Positions 19,311-27,590 of a DNA stretch of 64,000 nucleotides are shown here, piece after piece. A model generated the notes under the pieces. That model had not been told where the DNA came from, did no database searches, and saw nothing but the letters and a program-made list of their open reading frames with translations. A program made the translations under genes and the position numbers. The stretch covers positions 1 through 64,000 of the forward strand of contig NZ_CDBH01000069.1 in NCBI RefSeq assembly GCF_000820305.1. The letters run 5' to 3'. Source of the stretch: Aeromonas dhakensis. GTDB lineage: Bacteria > Pseudomonadota > Gammaproteobacteria > Enterobacterales > Aeromonadaceae. Each line of letters opens with the position of its first letter. Within the stretch, counting starts at the first letter, position 1.

Positions 19311-20624
19311 ATGGAATACATGGTTTTTTTTATAGCGTTAATATTTGCATGTTTAAGCCATTATAAAACATGGCCTATTTTTGGATATTCAGCTCATCCG
19401 ATAGGATTTGTCATAGCATTTCAAATTTTAGTTCTTACTCTTCCTGGGGTATTTATCATAAGCTACGGTGAAAATTGCCTTGGGTCTGTCACGTGTAGTC
19501 TTGTATCCGAAAGTGTAAAGAATAAAGTATTCATAGATTATTTCATAGTCATCATTGCTTTATTCATATCCATATCTATTTCTTTTCTAATAGGTGGGCG
19601 CCGCTATGAGTTTGCACCTATTTCAAATGACCGTGGATTATATTTAGTTTCTGGTATTTTTTTGGTATTTATTATTCTAGTGGCAAAGATTTTTTTTACC
19701 AAAAACATACCGCTTCTAACAGCTATCACAGGTAATGTCGTTGAAGCTGAAGCACAAAAGGCAAGTATATTACGTGGTGATGATGGGATATCATTTCCAA
19801 TAATAAATTTTTTTATTAAGTATTTTCCATTGTACGTATATTATAGCTGTCTGATTGCATTCTTGAACAAAACTTGTACTAAAAAAATCGTATTATTATC
19901 ATTTTTAATTACCTCATTATGTATTCTATATGATTTGCAAAAAGGTCCTATTGTGATGATGGTAATTGGCTCATTTTGGTTATACTGGGCTCGCTATGGG
20001 AAAATAACAAGTATTATTGTTGGCGGAGCGTTCACACTTATTATAATCAGTTTTCTTTTTTACATTTCATTCGATTTTGGTGGTGATGCATCATACTTTG
20101 TTGATTCGATATTGAATCGTCTTTTCGTCGCTCAAGCTGATGGTATGTTCTGGGTATATAATTTTTCAAAACAAAGTGATATTTATTTATATTGGGGGAT
20201 ACCCTTTGCAAGTGTACTAGATATTCAACAAGTAGACCCATTGAGTGACATCATAAAACATGTATTCCCTGATGCTAATGCTTCATGGGTTAATGCAACA
20301 TCGTTCTTGATTGGAGAAGCCAAGGCAATATTTGGTGATTATTCTATGGGCGTTGTTATTTTAACCGTGACAGCTAATATAATATTGCTCTGTATTATTA
20401 GTACTTGGCTAATGAGGGTGAACAAAGCAATTTTTTATCCAGCAATTTTTGTAATGACCCAAACATTACCTCTGGCCAACAATATTTCAGACTTGCTATA
20501 CGGAAGATTTTTATTAGGATTTATTGTATTTATGATATTTCCATTGTTTGCTCTTCAGTTTGAAAAATGCATAAAATTTATTTTGCATCCTTATATGACC
20601 AACATTAAGCAGGATAACATATGA
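19311..20624 (+). CDS. wzy: O-antigen polymerase
   Basis: Polytopic inner-membrane protein of 437 residues with about 11 hydrophobic segments and a large hydrophilic loop around residues 255-345. This is the architecture of Wzy polymerases, which join O-units in the periplasm; sequence similarity between such proteins is low, so the call rests on topology and position between flippase and transferases. A YDLQKGPIVMMVIGS segment and a DANASWVNATSFLIGEA loop fit the OST-type oligosaccharide repeat polymerases. Very AT-rich. It overlaps the next gene by 4 bases. Confidence 0.8.
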   Translation: MEYMVFFIALIFACLSHYKTWPIFGYSAHPIGFVIAFQILVLTLPGVFIISYGENCLGSVTCSLVSESVKNKVFIDYFIVIIALFISISISFLIGGRRYEFAPISNDRGLYLVSGIFLVFIILVAKIFFTKNIPLLTAITGNVVEAEAQKASILRGDDGISFPIINFFIKYFPLYVYYSCLIAFLNKTCTKKIVLLSFLITSLCILYDLQKGPIVMMVIGSFWLYWARYGKITSIIVGGAFTLIIISFLFYISFDFGGDASYFVDSILNRLFVAQADGMFWVYNFSKQSDIYLYWGIPFASVLDIQQVDPLSDIIKHVFPDANASWVNATSFLIGEAKAIFGDYSMGVVILTVTANIILLCIISTWLMRVNKAIFYPAIFVMTQTLPLANNISDLLYGRFLLGFIVFMIFPLFALQFEKCIKFILHPYMTNIKQDNI

Positions 20625-21460
20625 TTCATTCAAGGAAGCAAATTCTGGCTATTGTCGTAACCTATGAACCAGATTGGCATCTAGTGTTTGAAAATGTTAT
20701 TAAAATATCGGAAAGTATAGATGTATTCATTTCTGATAATAGTGCCGAGAAGCTGTTATTTGATGATGGGAAAATAGATAACATTTTTTATTGGCATAAT
20801 GGTGGTAATATAGGGATAGCTGCAGCCCAGAACGTAGCCATCAAATTCGCTAAAACCAATGAATATGAGTATGTCATATTTATAGATGACGATAGTACAA
20901 TTTCGTTTTTTAAGATAAAAGAATTGCTAGCTGATTATGAATATTTGAATGGCCTTGGGTACAAGATATCGGCAGTGTGTGCAATGCCTGATCAAGCTGG
21001 TGGGTTGGATTTAAAGAAGACTATTCCTGGTCAAAATAGATTTTTCTTTGCAGAAAACCTAATGAGCTCCTGCTCAGTGACAGCGGTAAAAACATTCGCT
21101 GATGTGGGGGTTTTTGATGCAGATCTGTTTATTGATTATGTAGACTATGAATGGGGCTGGCGTGCTCGTGGGATGGGTTATTCCATCGTCATTGATTCTT
21201 CAGTTAAATTTACCCACCATCTTGGGGAGGGGGTGTTAGACCTAAAGCTATTAAAGTTGGGGATACCATCGCCAATACGACACTACTTTCAGACTAGAAA
21301 CCTATTAAGAATGCTAACATTGAATTATGTGCCAATTCGATGGAAAATCTCTCAATGTTGCTTGTTTCCACTTAGATTTATAATTTTTTCCTTTTTTTAT
21401 CAAGAGAGCAAGAAACGAAGACAGTTCTTTCTTAAAGGCATTCGTGATTTTTTCAAGTAG
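20621..21460 (+). CDS. Family 2 glycosyltransferase, rhamnosyltransferase-like
   Basis: GT-A fold inverting transferase, 279 residues. Starts with ILAIVVTYEPDWHL, then NGGNIGIAAAQNVAIK and the metal-binding DDD of VIFIDDDSTIS. A later FIDYVDYEWGWRARGMGYSI stretch (here DYVDYEWGWRARGMGY) is typical of the WbbL/RfbN-like rhamnosyltransferase group. A rhamnose donor fits the rmlBDAC genes in the same cluster. The C-terminus has a hydrophobic, basic segment for membrane contact. Translationally coupled to wzy by overlap. Confidence 0.82.
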   Translation: MIHSRKQILAIVVTYEPDWHLVFENVIKISESIDVFISDNSAEKLLFDDGKIDNIFYWHNGGNIGIAAAQNVAIKFAKTNEYEYVIFIDDDSTISFFKIKELLADYEYLNGLGYKISAVCAMPDQAGGLDLKKTIPGQNRFFFAENLMSSCSVTAVKTFADVGVFDADLFIDYVDYEWGWRARGMGYSIVIDSSVKFTHHLGEGVLDLKLLKLGIPSPIRHYFQTRNLLRMLTLNYVPIRWKISQCCLFPLRFIIFSFFYQESKKRRQFFLKGIRDFFK

Positions 21461-21521
21461 GTGTGCCTTAAATTTCAGCAAAAAAATGCTAAACATTAAT
21501 TAATTTCCATTAGGCTCTATC

Positions 21522-22331
21522 ATGTCTTTTAGTGTTTTGATGTCTCTATACTTTAAAGAAAATCCATATTTTTTGGAACAGTGCTTGGAGAGTTTGTTCA
21601 ATCAAACTCTCCAAGCAAATGAAATTATTCTTGTTTATGATGGTCCGATACCTGATGAGTTAGGGATGGTTGTTACTCGATGGAAGAGTAAATTACCAAT
21701 TACTATTTTACCATTAGATAAAAATATTGGCCTTGGTCAAGCACTAAATAAAGGCCTTGAAGTATGTAATAATGACATCGTCTTTAGAATGGATACAGAT
21801 GATATCTGTACTCCTAATAGGTTTGAAATTCAAATTTCACATTTTAAAGAAAACCAAGATATAAAACTGTTGGGAGCATATGTTGCCGAGTTTGATGAAC
21901 GCACTGAAGAATACCATGCAATAAAGACTGTACCTTGTCTATATGATGAGATCAGAAGTTATGCAAAGTATCGTAATCCAATGAATCATATGTCGGTTGC
22001 TTTTAGAAAATCGGCTGTCATGGCTGCAGGTGGTTATCAAGATGATTATTTATATGAAGACTATGCTCTATGGGTTAGAATGATAATTAAAAATTTTCTT
22101 GTGTTGAATATCCCTGAGATTCTTGTTTATGCGAGAACAGGAAATGGAATGGAGGTGCGTAGAGGTGGGGTGAAGTATGCACTTTCAGAGATATCTGTGC
22201 AGAAGCGTTTTTATGATATAGGCTTCATATCATGTTTCGAATTTATAAGAAACTTATTAATTAGGCTTCCAATTAGATTGCTACCTGGCGAGTTTAGAAA
22301 AAAAGTATATCGTGTTCTGTTAAGAAAATAG
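21522..22331 (+). CDS. Family 2 glycosyltransferase, AmsE-like
   Basis: GT-A transferase of 269 residues resembling AmsE of amylovoran synthesis. Landmarks are SVLMSLYFKENPYFLEQCLE, EIILVYDGPI, LDKNIGLGQALNKGLE, and the DxD-type FRMDTDDICTPNRFE. A MNHMSVAFRKSAVMAAGGY motif precedes EDYALWVRM, the usual acceptor/catalytic Asp region. A 61-base spacer separates it from the preceding transferase. The sugar transferred is not evident. Confidence 0.82.
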   Translation: MSFSVLMSLYFKENPYFLEQCLESLFNQTLQANEIILVYDGPIPDELGMVVTRWKSKLPITILPLDKNIGLGQALNKGLEVCNNDIVFRMDTDDICTPNRFEIQISHFKENQDIKLLGAYVAEFDERTEEYHAIKTVPCLYDEIRSYAKYRNPMNHMSVAFRKSAVMAAGGYQDDYLYEDYALWVRMIIKNFLVLNIPEILVYARTGNGMEVRRGGVKYALSEISVQKRFYDIGFISCFEFIRNLLIRLPIRLLPGEFRKKVYRVLLRK

Positions 22332-22358
22332 TTAAATTTTAGAGAACTGGGGACTAAT

Positions 22359-23639
22359 GTGACTATTATAAGTTATCAAAGACGCCACTCCCGTTGGTAT
22401 GAAAGATTTTTTTTCAGCTCTCCTGTCCTCTTTTTGATGGGGGCTTTCTTCTCTGTGTTGATTCCCGGACTTGAGCGTTGGGGATGGGGCTTTTGGGAGA
22501 ATCTTGATCCTGTACGAATAAATACACTTGTTGGTGCATTTTTGGCTTTCATATTGACAGGGATTATTCTGCACAGAATACTTCGTTATCCTGGCGCAAG
22601 CCCTGTTTCATATATGATTCCAACTGTCACTGGAGTCTATGGCGTTCTCGTCGGTATACTGTTTTTTATTCGTTTGGAATATAGCCGGCAAGTTTTATTT
22701 GAATCATATATTTTAGCTCTACTGTGCTGTTGGGCTGTCTATTTTATAGGTCGCAGATACAGAATCCCAAAATATGCATTGTTGCCATTTGGTGATTATC
22801 ATTCATTGCTAAAAAACAATGCCGCAGAATGGCGAATTCTAGAGCATCCGGACTTGGGGGCGATCCGGTATGATGCTGTTGTGGCAGATCTTCATGATAA
22901 TAATCTGGCTGGTGATTGGGAGCGTTTTCTGGCGCGTTGCGCACTGGCGCACATTCCTGTCTATCACATCAAGCAGATTGGTGAGAGTCTGACTGGTCGT
23001 GTGAAGATAGATCATATGCATGAGAATCAACTGGGTTCTCTGTTACCTTCTCCCATGTATACTCCAATAAAGCGTTGCTTGGATATTATTATTGCACTTA
23101 TAGCAATCCCAGTTCTCTCTCCTGTAATGCTGATAACAGCAATTCTAATAAAATTGGAAAGTCCCGGGCCAGTTTTATTTTTACAGAATCGTGTTGGAAT
23201 GGGAAATAAAGACTTTTGTATTTATAAATTCAGAAGCATGTGTCGTGATTCGGAGAAAGATGGTGCCCAGTTTGCACAAAGTGATGACATGCGCGTCACC
23301 CGTGTAGGGAAAGTGATTAGAAAGTTAAGAATTGATGAACTACCACAGTTTTTCAACGTATTAAAGGGTGATATGAGTCTAATTGGTCCCAGACCAGAGC
23401 AGAGAACCTTTGTAGATCAATTTGATCGTGAGATACCATTTTATATGTATCGACATATAGTACGGCCTGGCATCAGTGGGTGGGCTCAGGTAGTACATGG
23501 GTATGCTGCTGATGCAGATGATACAAGAATTAAGATTGAACATGACTTTTATTATATCAAACACTTTTCATTATGGTTGGATGTTCTGATTGTGTTTAAA
23601 ACAATACGAACTATTTTGACTGGCTTTGGCGCTCGATAA
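22359..23639 (+). CDS. Polyprenyl-phosphate hexose-1-phosphate transferase (initiating enzyme, WbaP/WcaJ family)
   Basis: Starts O-unit assembly by transferring a sugar-1-phosphate from a nucleotide sugar to undecaprenyl phosphate. The 426 residues comprise four N-terminal membrane segments, a CoA-binding-like middle domain (about 130-220) and the catalytic bacterial sugar transferase domain. The last contains PIKRCLDIIIALIAIPVLSP, IYKFRSM, LRIDELPQFFNVLKGDMSLI and GPRPEQ. Start is GTG 22359 after a GGGGAC ribosome-binding stretch; an ATG two bases earlier is out of frame and stops at once. The stretch around 22,840-23,000 is noticeably richer in GC than the rest of the gene. Sugar specificity is not readable. 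Confidence 0.88.
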   Translation: MTIISYQRRHSRWYERFFFSSPVLFLMGAFFSVLIPGLERWGWGFWENLDPVRINTLVGAFLAFILTGIILHRILRYPGASPVSYMIPTVTGVYGVLVGILFFIRLEYSRQVLFESYILALLCCWAVYFIGRRYRIPKYALLPFGDYHSLLKNNAAEWRILEHPDLGAIRYDAVVADLHDNNLAGDWERFLARCALAHIPVYHIKQIGESLTGRVKIDHMHENQLGSLLPSPMYTPIKRCLDIIIALIAIPVLSPVMLITAILIKLESPGPVLFLQNRVGMGNKDFCIYKFRSMCRDSEKDGAQFAQSDDMRVTRVGKVIRKLRIDELPQFFNVLKGDMSLIGPRPEQRTFVDQFDREIPFYMYRHIVRPGISGWAQVVHGYAADADDTRIKIEHDFYYIKHFSLWLDVLIVFKTIRTILTGFGAR

Positions 23640-23722
23640 TTATCCACCAATGCTCATGCATGTGTATAAACATAATGTTACATGAGATAGGTTCATTAAA
23701 ATAGAATATGAGAGAATAATTT

Positions 23723-24787
23723 ATGACTTCAGTCTCACATCCTGAGCGAGAGCCTTCGAATGACTCTGTCTCACTGGACTTGAATGCGATTATTTTTATC
23801 CTGTGGAAAAATAAAATAATTTTGATTCTGACCGCTGTGGTATCATGTGTATTAGGAAGTATATACGCATATACAGCTGCACAGGTATGGACTAGTCAAG
23901 CCTTGATTGATCAGCCGACCTCAAGAGAGATTAATCATCTACGACTTGTAGTAAATAAGCTGGTAAATAATAACATTGAACCTAAAGCCCTTGCCTCCTT
24001 TGAAAAGGAAGTTATATTCAAGGATTTTATCAAGGGTTTTAATAGCGCTGATAATAAAGTGAATTTCTTAATTGCTGAGGGTATTGTTGATACGTCTCCA
24101 AACCCACAAAAAAATGATTCAGCTCAAAATCAGAAAGCACAGTTGAAAAAGCTTATTAAAACTATTGATGCCAGAGCGCTGGATAAGCTAAGTGATGAAG
24201 TCACACTCTCGTTCTCTGGTGATACATCAGGCGAGGCCAAACGTTGGCTTGAAAAATATATTGCATTTATTCAAGCCAAACAGGTGGAGGCAAAGAACAA
24301 CGAGCTGTATAGCATCTGGCAGAACAGAATAAAGACACTGGATGCTCAATATGACAGCGTGGTTACTGATACATTACAGAGACAGAAAGATGAAATCATC
24401 AGGACTGGATATAGCCTGAGGATCAGTAATGCTGCAGGCTTAGATAAACCTGTTGAGAACTTGAATAATCGTGATGTATTTTATATTGAACTAGGCTCCA
24501 AGGCGTTGGCGGAAAAACTGGAAGTGCTGCGTTCAATGAAGGATCCTGAGATCATGAATCCAGAGTTGGGCTCGTTGCGGTTACAGATTAATAGCTTGAA
24601 GTCTCTTGATATTAAAAATGTATCGTTTCAATCATTTTCATATCTTTCATCTCCTGATGAGCCCATTTCAAGAGATAAGCCACGCAGGCCTCTCATCATC
24701 ATTCTATCTACATTTTTAGGTGGTATTTTGGGTGCAGGGGTGGTGTTGTTCAGACATTCATTCAGATATCGCCAGCGAGGGGTCTGA
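23723..24787 (+). CDS. wzz: O-antigen chain-length determinant
   Basis: Polysaccharide co-polymerase setting O-chain length. The 354-residue protein has the family topology: an N-terminal membrane segment (IILILTAVVSCVLGSIYAY, residues about 34-53), a long periplasmic coiled-coil-rich domain, a proline-rich element before the second membrane segment (SRDKPRRPLIIILSTFLGG), and a short cytoplasmic tail. An 83-base gap separates it from the initiating transferase. It is the last gene of the AT-rich block and is followed by a terminator. Confidence 0.9.
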   Translation: MTSVSHPEREPSNDSVSLDLNAIIFILWKNKIILILTAVVSCVLGSIYAYTAAQVWTSQALIDQPTSREINHLRLVVNKLVNNNIEPKALASFEKEVIFKDFIKGFNSADNKVNFLIAEGIVDTSPNPQKNDSAQNQKAQLKKLIKTIDARALDKLSDEVTLSFSGDTSGEAKRWLEKYIAFIQAKQVEAKNNELYSIWQNRIKTLDAQYDSVVTDTLQRQKDEIIRTGYSLRISNAAGLDKPVENLNNRDVFYIELGSKALAEKLEVLRSMKDPEIMNPELGSLRLQINSLKSLDIKNVSFQSFSYLSSPDEPISRDKPRRPLIIILSTFLGGILGAGVVLFRHSFRYRQRGV

Positions 24788-24820
24788 GATAAAGGAGGCA
24801 TAGTCCTCCTTTATTTTTAT
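24787..24820 (+). terminator. Rho-independent terminator of the O-antigen cluster
   Basis: Stem ATAAAGGAGG / CCTCCTTTAT with a short loop, followed by TTTTTAT. It lies immediately after wzz and separates the cluster from the downstream ligase gene. Confidence 0.85.
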
Positions 24821-24863
24821 CTTGGGATGCTTACTGCAATCTTACATATCAGGAGCATACGAC

Positions 24864-26582
24864 ATGACAAAAGTCTCATTCAGCTTCTGGGGCATTTGCT
24901 TTTTCTACCTGTTATTGGGCATGCATTTTTTCATGCACAACCCCGGTGGGGCCGGGCTCTATCTGCCGTTCAATGCCTGGGGCTGGATCTTCGCCAGCCT
25001 GGTCATCGGGTTGGGACTGTGGCGGGTGACGCTGCAGCAGCGGCTGGTATTCTCCTCGTTGCAGGGCTGGCTCTGGCTCGGGGGATTGTTGCTGCTGCTG
25101 CCCATGGCGTATCCCGGCTTTGAACTGAAAGACTATGCCATTCCCCGTTTGCTGGGGCTGTTCGCCGGTCTGCTGTTTTTGTTTTGTCTCTATCAGTGGC
25201 AACTGGCGCGGGCATCCCGTGACCGGCTGCTCTATCTGCTGCTGGGGGCGGTGGCCATCGAGGCGCTGCTCGGCCTAGTGCAGTACTACCTTCTGGTGCC
25301 GGGCAACTGGATCGGCTATGACACCCACGCCAACCGCCCCTACGGCATCTTTCAACAACCCAATGTGATGGCCAGTTTCATGGCGACCGGACTTGCGCTG
25401 GCCAGCTGGCTGGAGCTGCGCGGCAATCCCCATGTCTGGCTGCGTGGGTTGCGCTACGGGGTGATCCTGACGACCAGCCTGCTGTTGGTGGTGCTGCAAT
25501 CCCGGGTGGGGCAGTTGGGGGGCTTGCTGGCGCTGCTCCTGCTGGTGCCCGAGCTGCGTCGGCATCGTCTGTTGGTGCAGGTACTGGGACTGGTTGCTCT
25601 CGGTGTCGGGCTGGGGATCGCCTCCCAGTACGGGATTAGCGGTGTCAAACGTGGACTGGAGGCCTATCAATCCGGCGGCATGCGCTCCATCTACTGGCCC
25701 TATGCCGCCAAGCTGATTGCCCAGTCTCCCTGGGTGGGCTGGGGCTATGGCAGCTTTGAAACCACCTTTTTGCACCACTACATGGCCGACAAGGCGTTGA
25801 ACCCGGCCATGGTGCAGATCGAATACAACCTCGATCACCCCCACAACGAGTTTCTCTACTGGGCGGTGGAGGGGGGGATAGCCCCCATGCTGGGCATGCT
25901 GCTGATGGGCGCTGCCCTGCTGTGGCGGGCGAGCCGGGCCGGCTGGCGCAAGGGCACAGCCCTGCTGGCGCTGATGACCCCCATCCTGCTGCATACCCAG
26001 ACCGAATACCCGCTCTATCACGCCATCGCGCTCTGGTGGGCCCTGCTGATGCTGGTGTATGTGCTGGACGCGGAAGTGGAGGAGGGGCTACTGGAGGCGG
26101 GGCACGCCAGCTGGCGCGAGCATGTCTACCGCCCCTGGCTGTTGTTGCGTTTTACCGCCATTGCCATCCCCCTGTTGGTGGTGCCTTTCATGTTGACGGC
26201 GCTGCACACCGCCTGGGTGGTGACCAAGTACGAGCGCGGCGGCTACAAGGAGCCGACCCTGCTGCTCGATGTCATCAATCCCATGGCCTGGTTGACCCGG
26301 GTGGAGTTTGACGTCAACTCGGTGCGGCTGGCGGTGGGTCTGCAGAGCAACAACAAGGCGGAGCTGGAGGCCTATCTCGACTGGGGGCAAGCCTTCGTGC
26401 GCCACACGCCGAGGGCAAATATCTACGCCAACATGGTGATCGCGCTGGATGCGCTGGGACGCAAAGAGGAGGCGCGGGCCCTGCGCAGCGAAGCGCTGGC
26501 ACTCTATCCGGCAGATCCCTTGCTGACCGGCACTGCCGCCAAATCCGTGGCCACGGCGCTGGAGCGCAAGCCATCCTCCTGA
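24864..26582 (+). CDS. Wzy/WaaL/PglL-family membrane oligosaccharide ligase or polymerase
   Basis: Polytopic inner-membrane protein, 572 residues, about 12 membrane segments. The diagnostic Wzy_C motif is present as LDHPHNEFLYWAVEGG in the large periplasmic loop. A QQPNVMASFMATGLA stretch and a long C-terminal soluble region with TPRANIYANMVIALDALGRKEEARAL fit the PglL-type O-oligosaccharyltransferases (Wzy_C_2 extension). It could glycosylate pilin or other proteins with lipid-linked O-units, or ligate O-antigen to lipid A-core. Start ATG 24864 follows CAGGAG; a longer frame begins near the terminator. GC-rich, so it belongs to the conserved backbone, with its own promoter. Confidence 0.75.
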   Translation: MTKVSFSFWGICFFYLLLGMHFFMHNPGGAGLYLPFNAWGWIFASLVIGLGLWRVTLQQRLVFSSLQGWLWLGGLLLLLPMAYPGFELKDYAIPRLLGLFAGLLFLFCLYQWQLARASRDRLLYLLLGAVAIEALLGLVQYYLLVPGNWIGYDTHANRPYGIFQQPNVMASFMATGLALASWLELRGNPHVWLRGLRYGVILTTSLLLVVLQSRVGQLGGLLALLLLVPELRRHRLLVQVLGLVALGVGLGIASQYGISGVKRGLEAYQSGGMRSIYWPYAAKLIAQSPWVGWGYGSFETTFLHHYMADKALNPAMVQIEYNLDHPHNEFLYWAVEGGIAPMLGMLLMGAALLWRASRAGWRKGTALLALMTPILLHTQTEYPLYHAIALWWALLMLVYVLDAEVEEGLLEAGHASWREHVYRPWLLLRFTAIAIPLLVVPFMLTALHTAWVVTKYERGGYKEPTLLLDVINPMAWLTRVEFDVNSVRLAVGLQSNNKAELEAYLDWGQAFVRHTPRANIYANMVIALDALGRKEEARALRSEALALYPADPLLTGTAAKSVATALERKPSS

Positions 26583-26714
26583 CGGTGGCGGGGCGATTGC
26601 GCGATGTTTCATCAACTGCCCCATCGCCTCGCAAAAATGGTGGCCACTGCTGGACGGCAGAGGCGCCATGGCTAAGATAGTGGCCTCAACGTCTTGCTTA
26701 GTAGGGAGTATGAA

Positions 26715-27368
26715 ATGGAGTTAGTGCTTGGCCCGTTGGAGGCCCGCGTGATCGGCTGTCTGATCGAAAAAGAGATCTGCACCCCGGATCAATACCCCCT
26801 CTCTCTCAATGCGCTGGTCAACGCCTGCAACCAGAAGAGCAACCGCGAGCCGGTGCTGGAGCTGTCAGAGCTCGACATCCGGGCCGTGGTGGATGAGCTG
26901 ATCCGCAAGCGGCTGGTGGTCAATACCGCCGGTTTCAACGCCCGGGTGCCTCGTTACCAACACCGCTTCTGCAACACCGAATTTGGCGAGCTGAAGTTCA
27001 CCGCCCAGGAGCTCGGCATTATCTGCGAGCTGCTGCTGCGCGGCCCGCAGACACCGGGTGAACTGCGCTCACGCACCAACCGGCTGTGCAGCTTCGATGA
27101 CGTGACCGAGGTGGATGCGGTGCTGGCGACCCTCATCGAGCGTGGCCCCTATGTGGTCAAGCTGCCGCGCGAGCCGGGCAAGCGGGAGTCCCGTTACGCC
27201 CACCTGTTCAGCGGCGAGGTGGATCTGCAGGCGCTGGCCGAGGCGGCCCCCGCCGGCAACTATGCATCGCCGGCGGCGGACCGGTTGAGCGCGCTGGAAG
27301 AGGAGGTCGAGAGCCTCAAGGCGCAGCTGCAGGCGCTGGCCGAGCGTCTGGCCCGGCTAGAAGGCTGA
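26715..27368 (+). CDS. yceH: YceH-family protein (DUF480)
   Basis: Conserved cytosolic protein of unknown function, 217 residues. Two winged-helix units are visible: [20 protein letters not shown] and [26 protein letters not shown] (only part quoted), followed by a C-terminal coiled coil ([21 protein letters not shown]). An in-frame TTG lies 7 codons upstream, but ATG 26715 has AGGGAG just upstream and gives the usual [12 protein letters not shown]. Length and sequence match E. coli YceH. A terminator follows at 27393. Confidence 0.92.
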   Translation: MELVLGPLEARVIGCLIEKEICTPDQYPLSLNALVNACNQKSNREPVLELSELDIRAVVDELIRKRLVVNTAGFNARVPRYQHRFCNTEFGELKFTAQELGIICELLLRGPQTPGELRSRTNRLCSFDDVTEVDAVLATLIERGPYVVKLPREPGKRESRYAHLFSGEVDLQALAEAAPAGNYASPAADRLSALEEEVESLKAQLQALAERLARLEG

Positions 27369-27390
27369 CGTCAGAACAGGATCTTTTCCA

Positions 27391-27416
27391 AGAGGCGCTA
27401 CGGCGCCTTTTTTATG
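27391..27416 (+). terminator. Rho-independent terminator after yceH
   Basis: Stem AGGCGC / GCGCCT with a 4-base loop, followed by TTTTTT. Confidence 0.75.
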
Positions 27417-27590
27417 GCCGCGTTTCCCCGTCAGGGCCGCGGGGGCGGCAATGACGGGTTGTCTGCGTCCCGTCGTCATGGTCGGCCCGACCAGCAGGCG
27501 CCAGCTTTTTTGCGTTATTTCGCGCTTAAGGGTCGAGCCGCAGTCGCTTTCCCGTTAAAATTCCGCTTTTGCACCGGCCCGTGAGTCTCG

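Noticed and set aside
22357..22365. ATG at 22357 as start of the initiating transferase
   Set aside because: It is followed immediately by TGA; the long frame begins at the overlapping GTG 22359.
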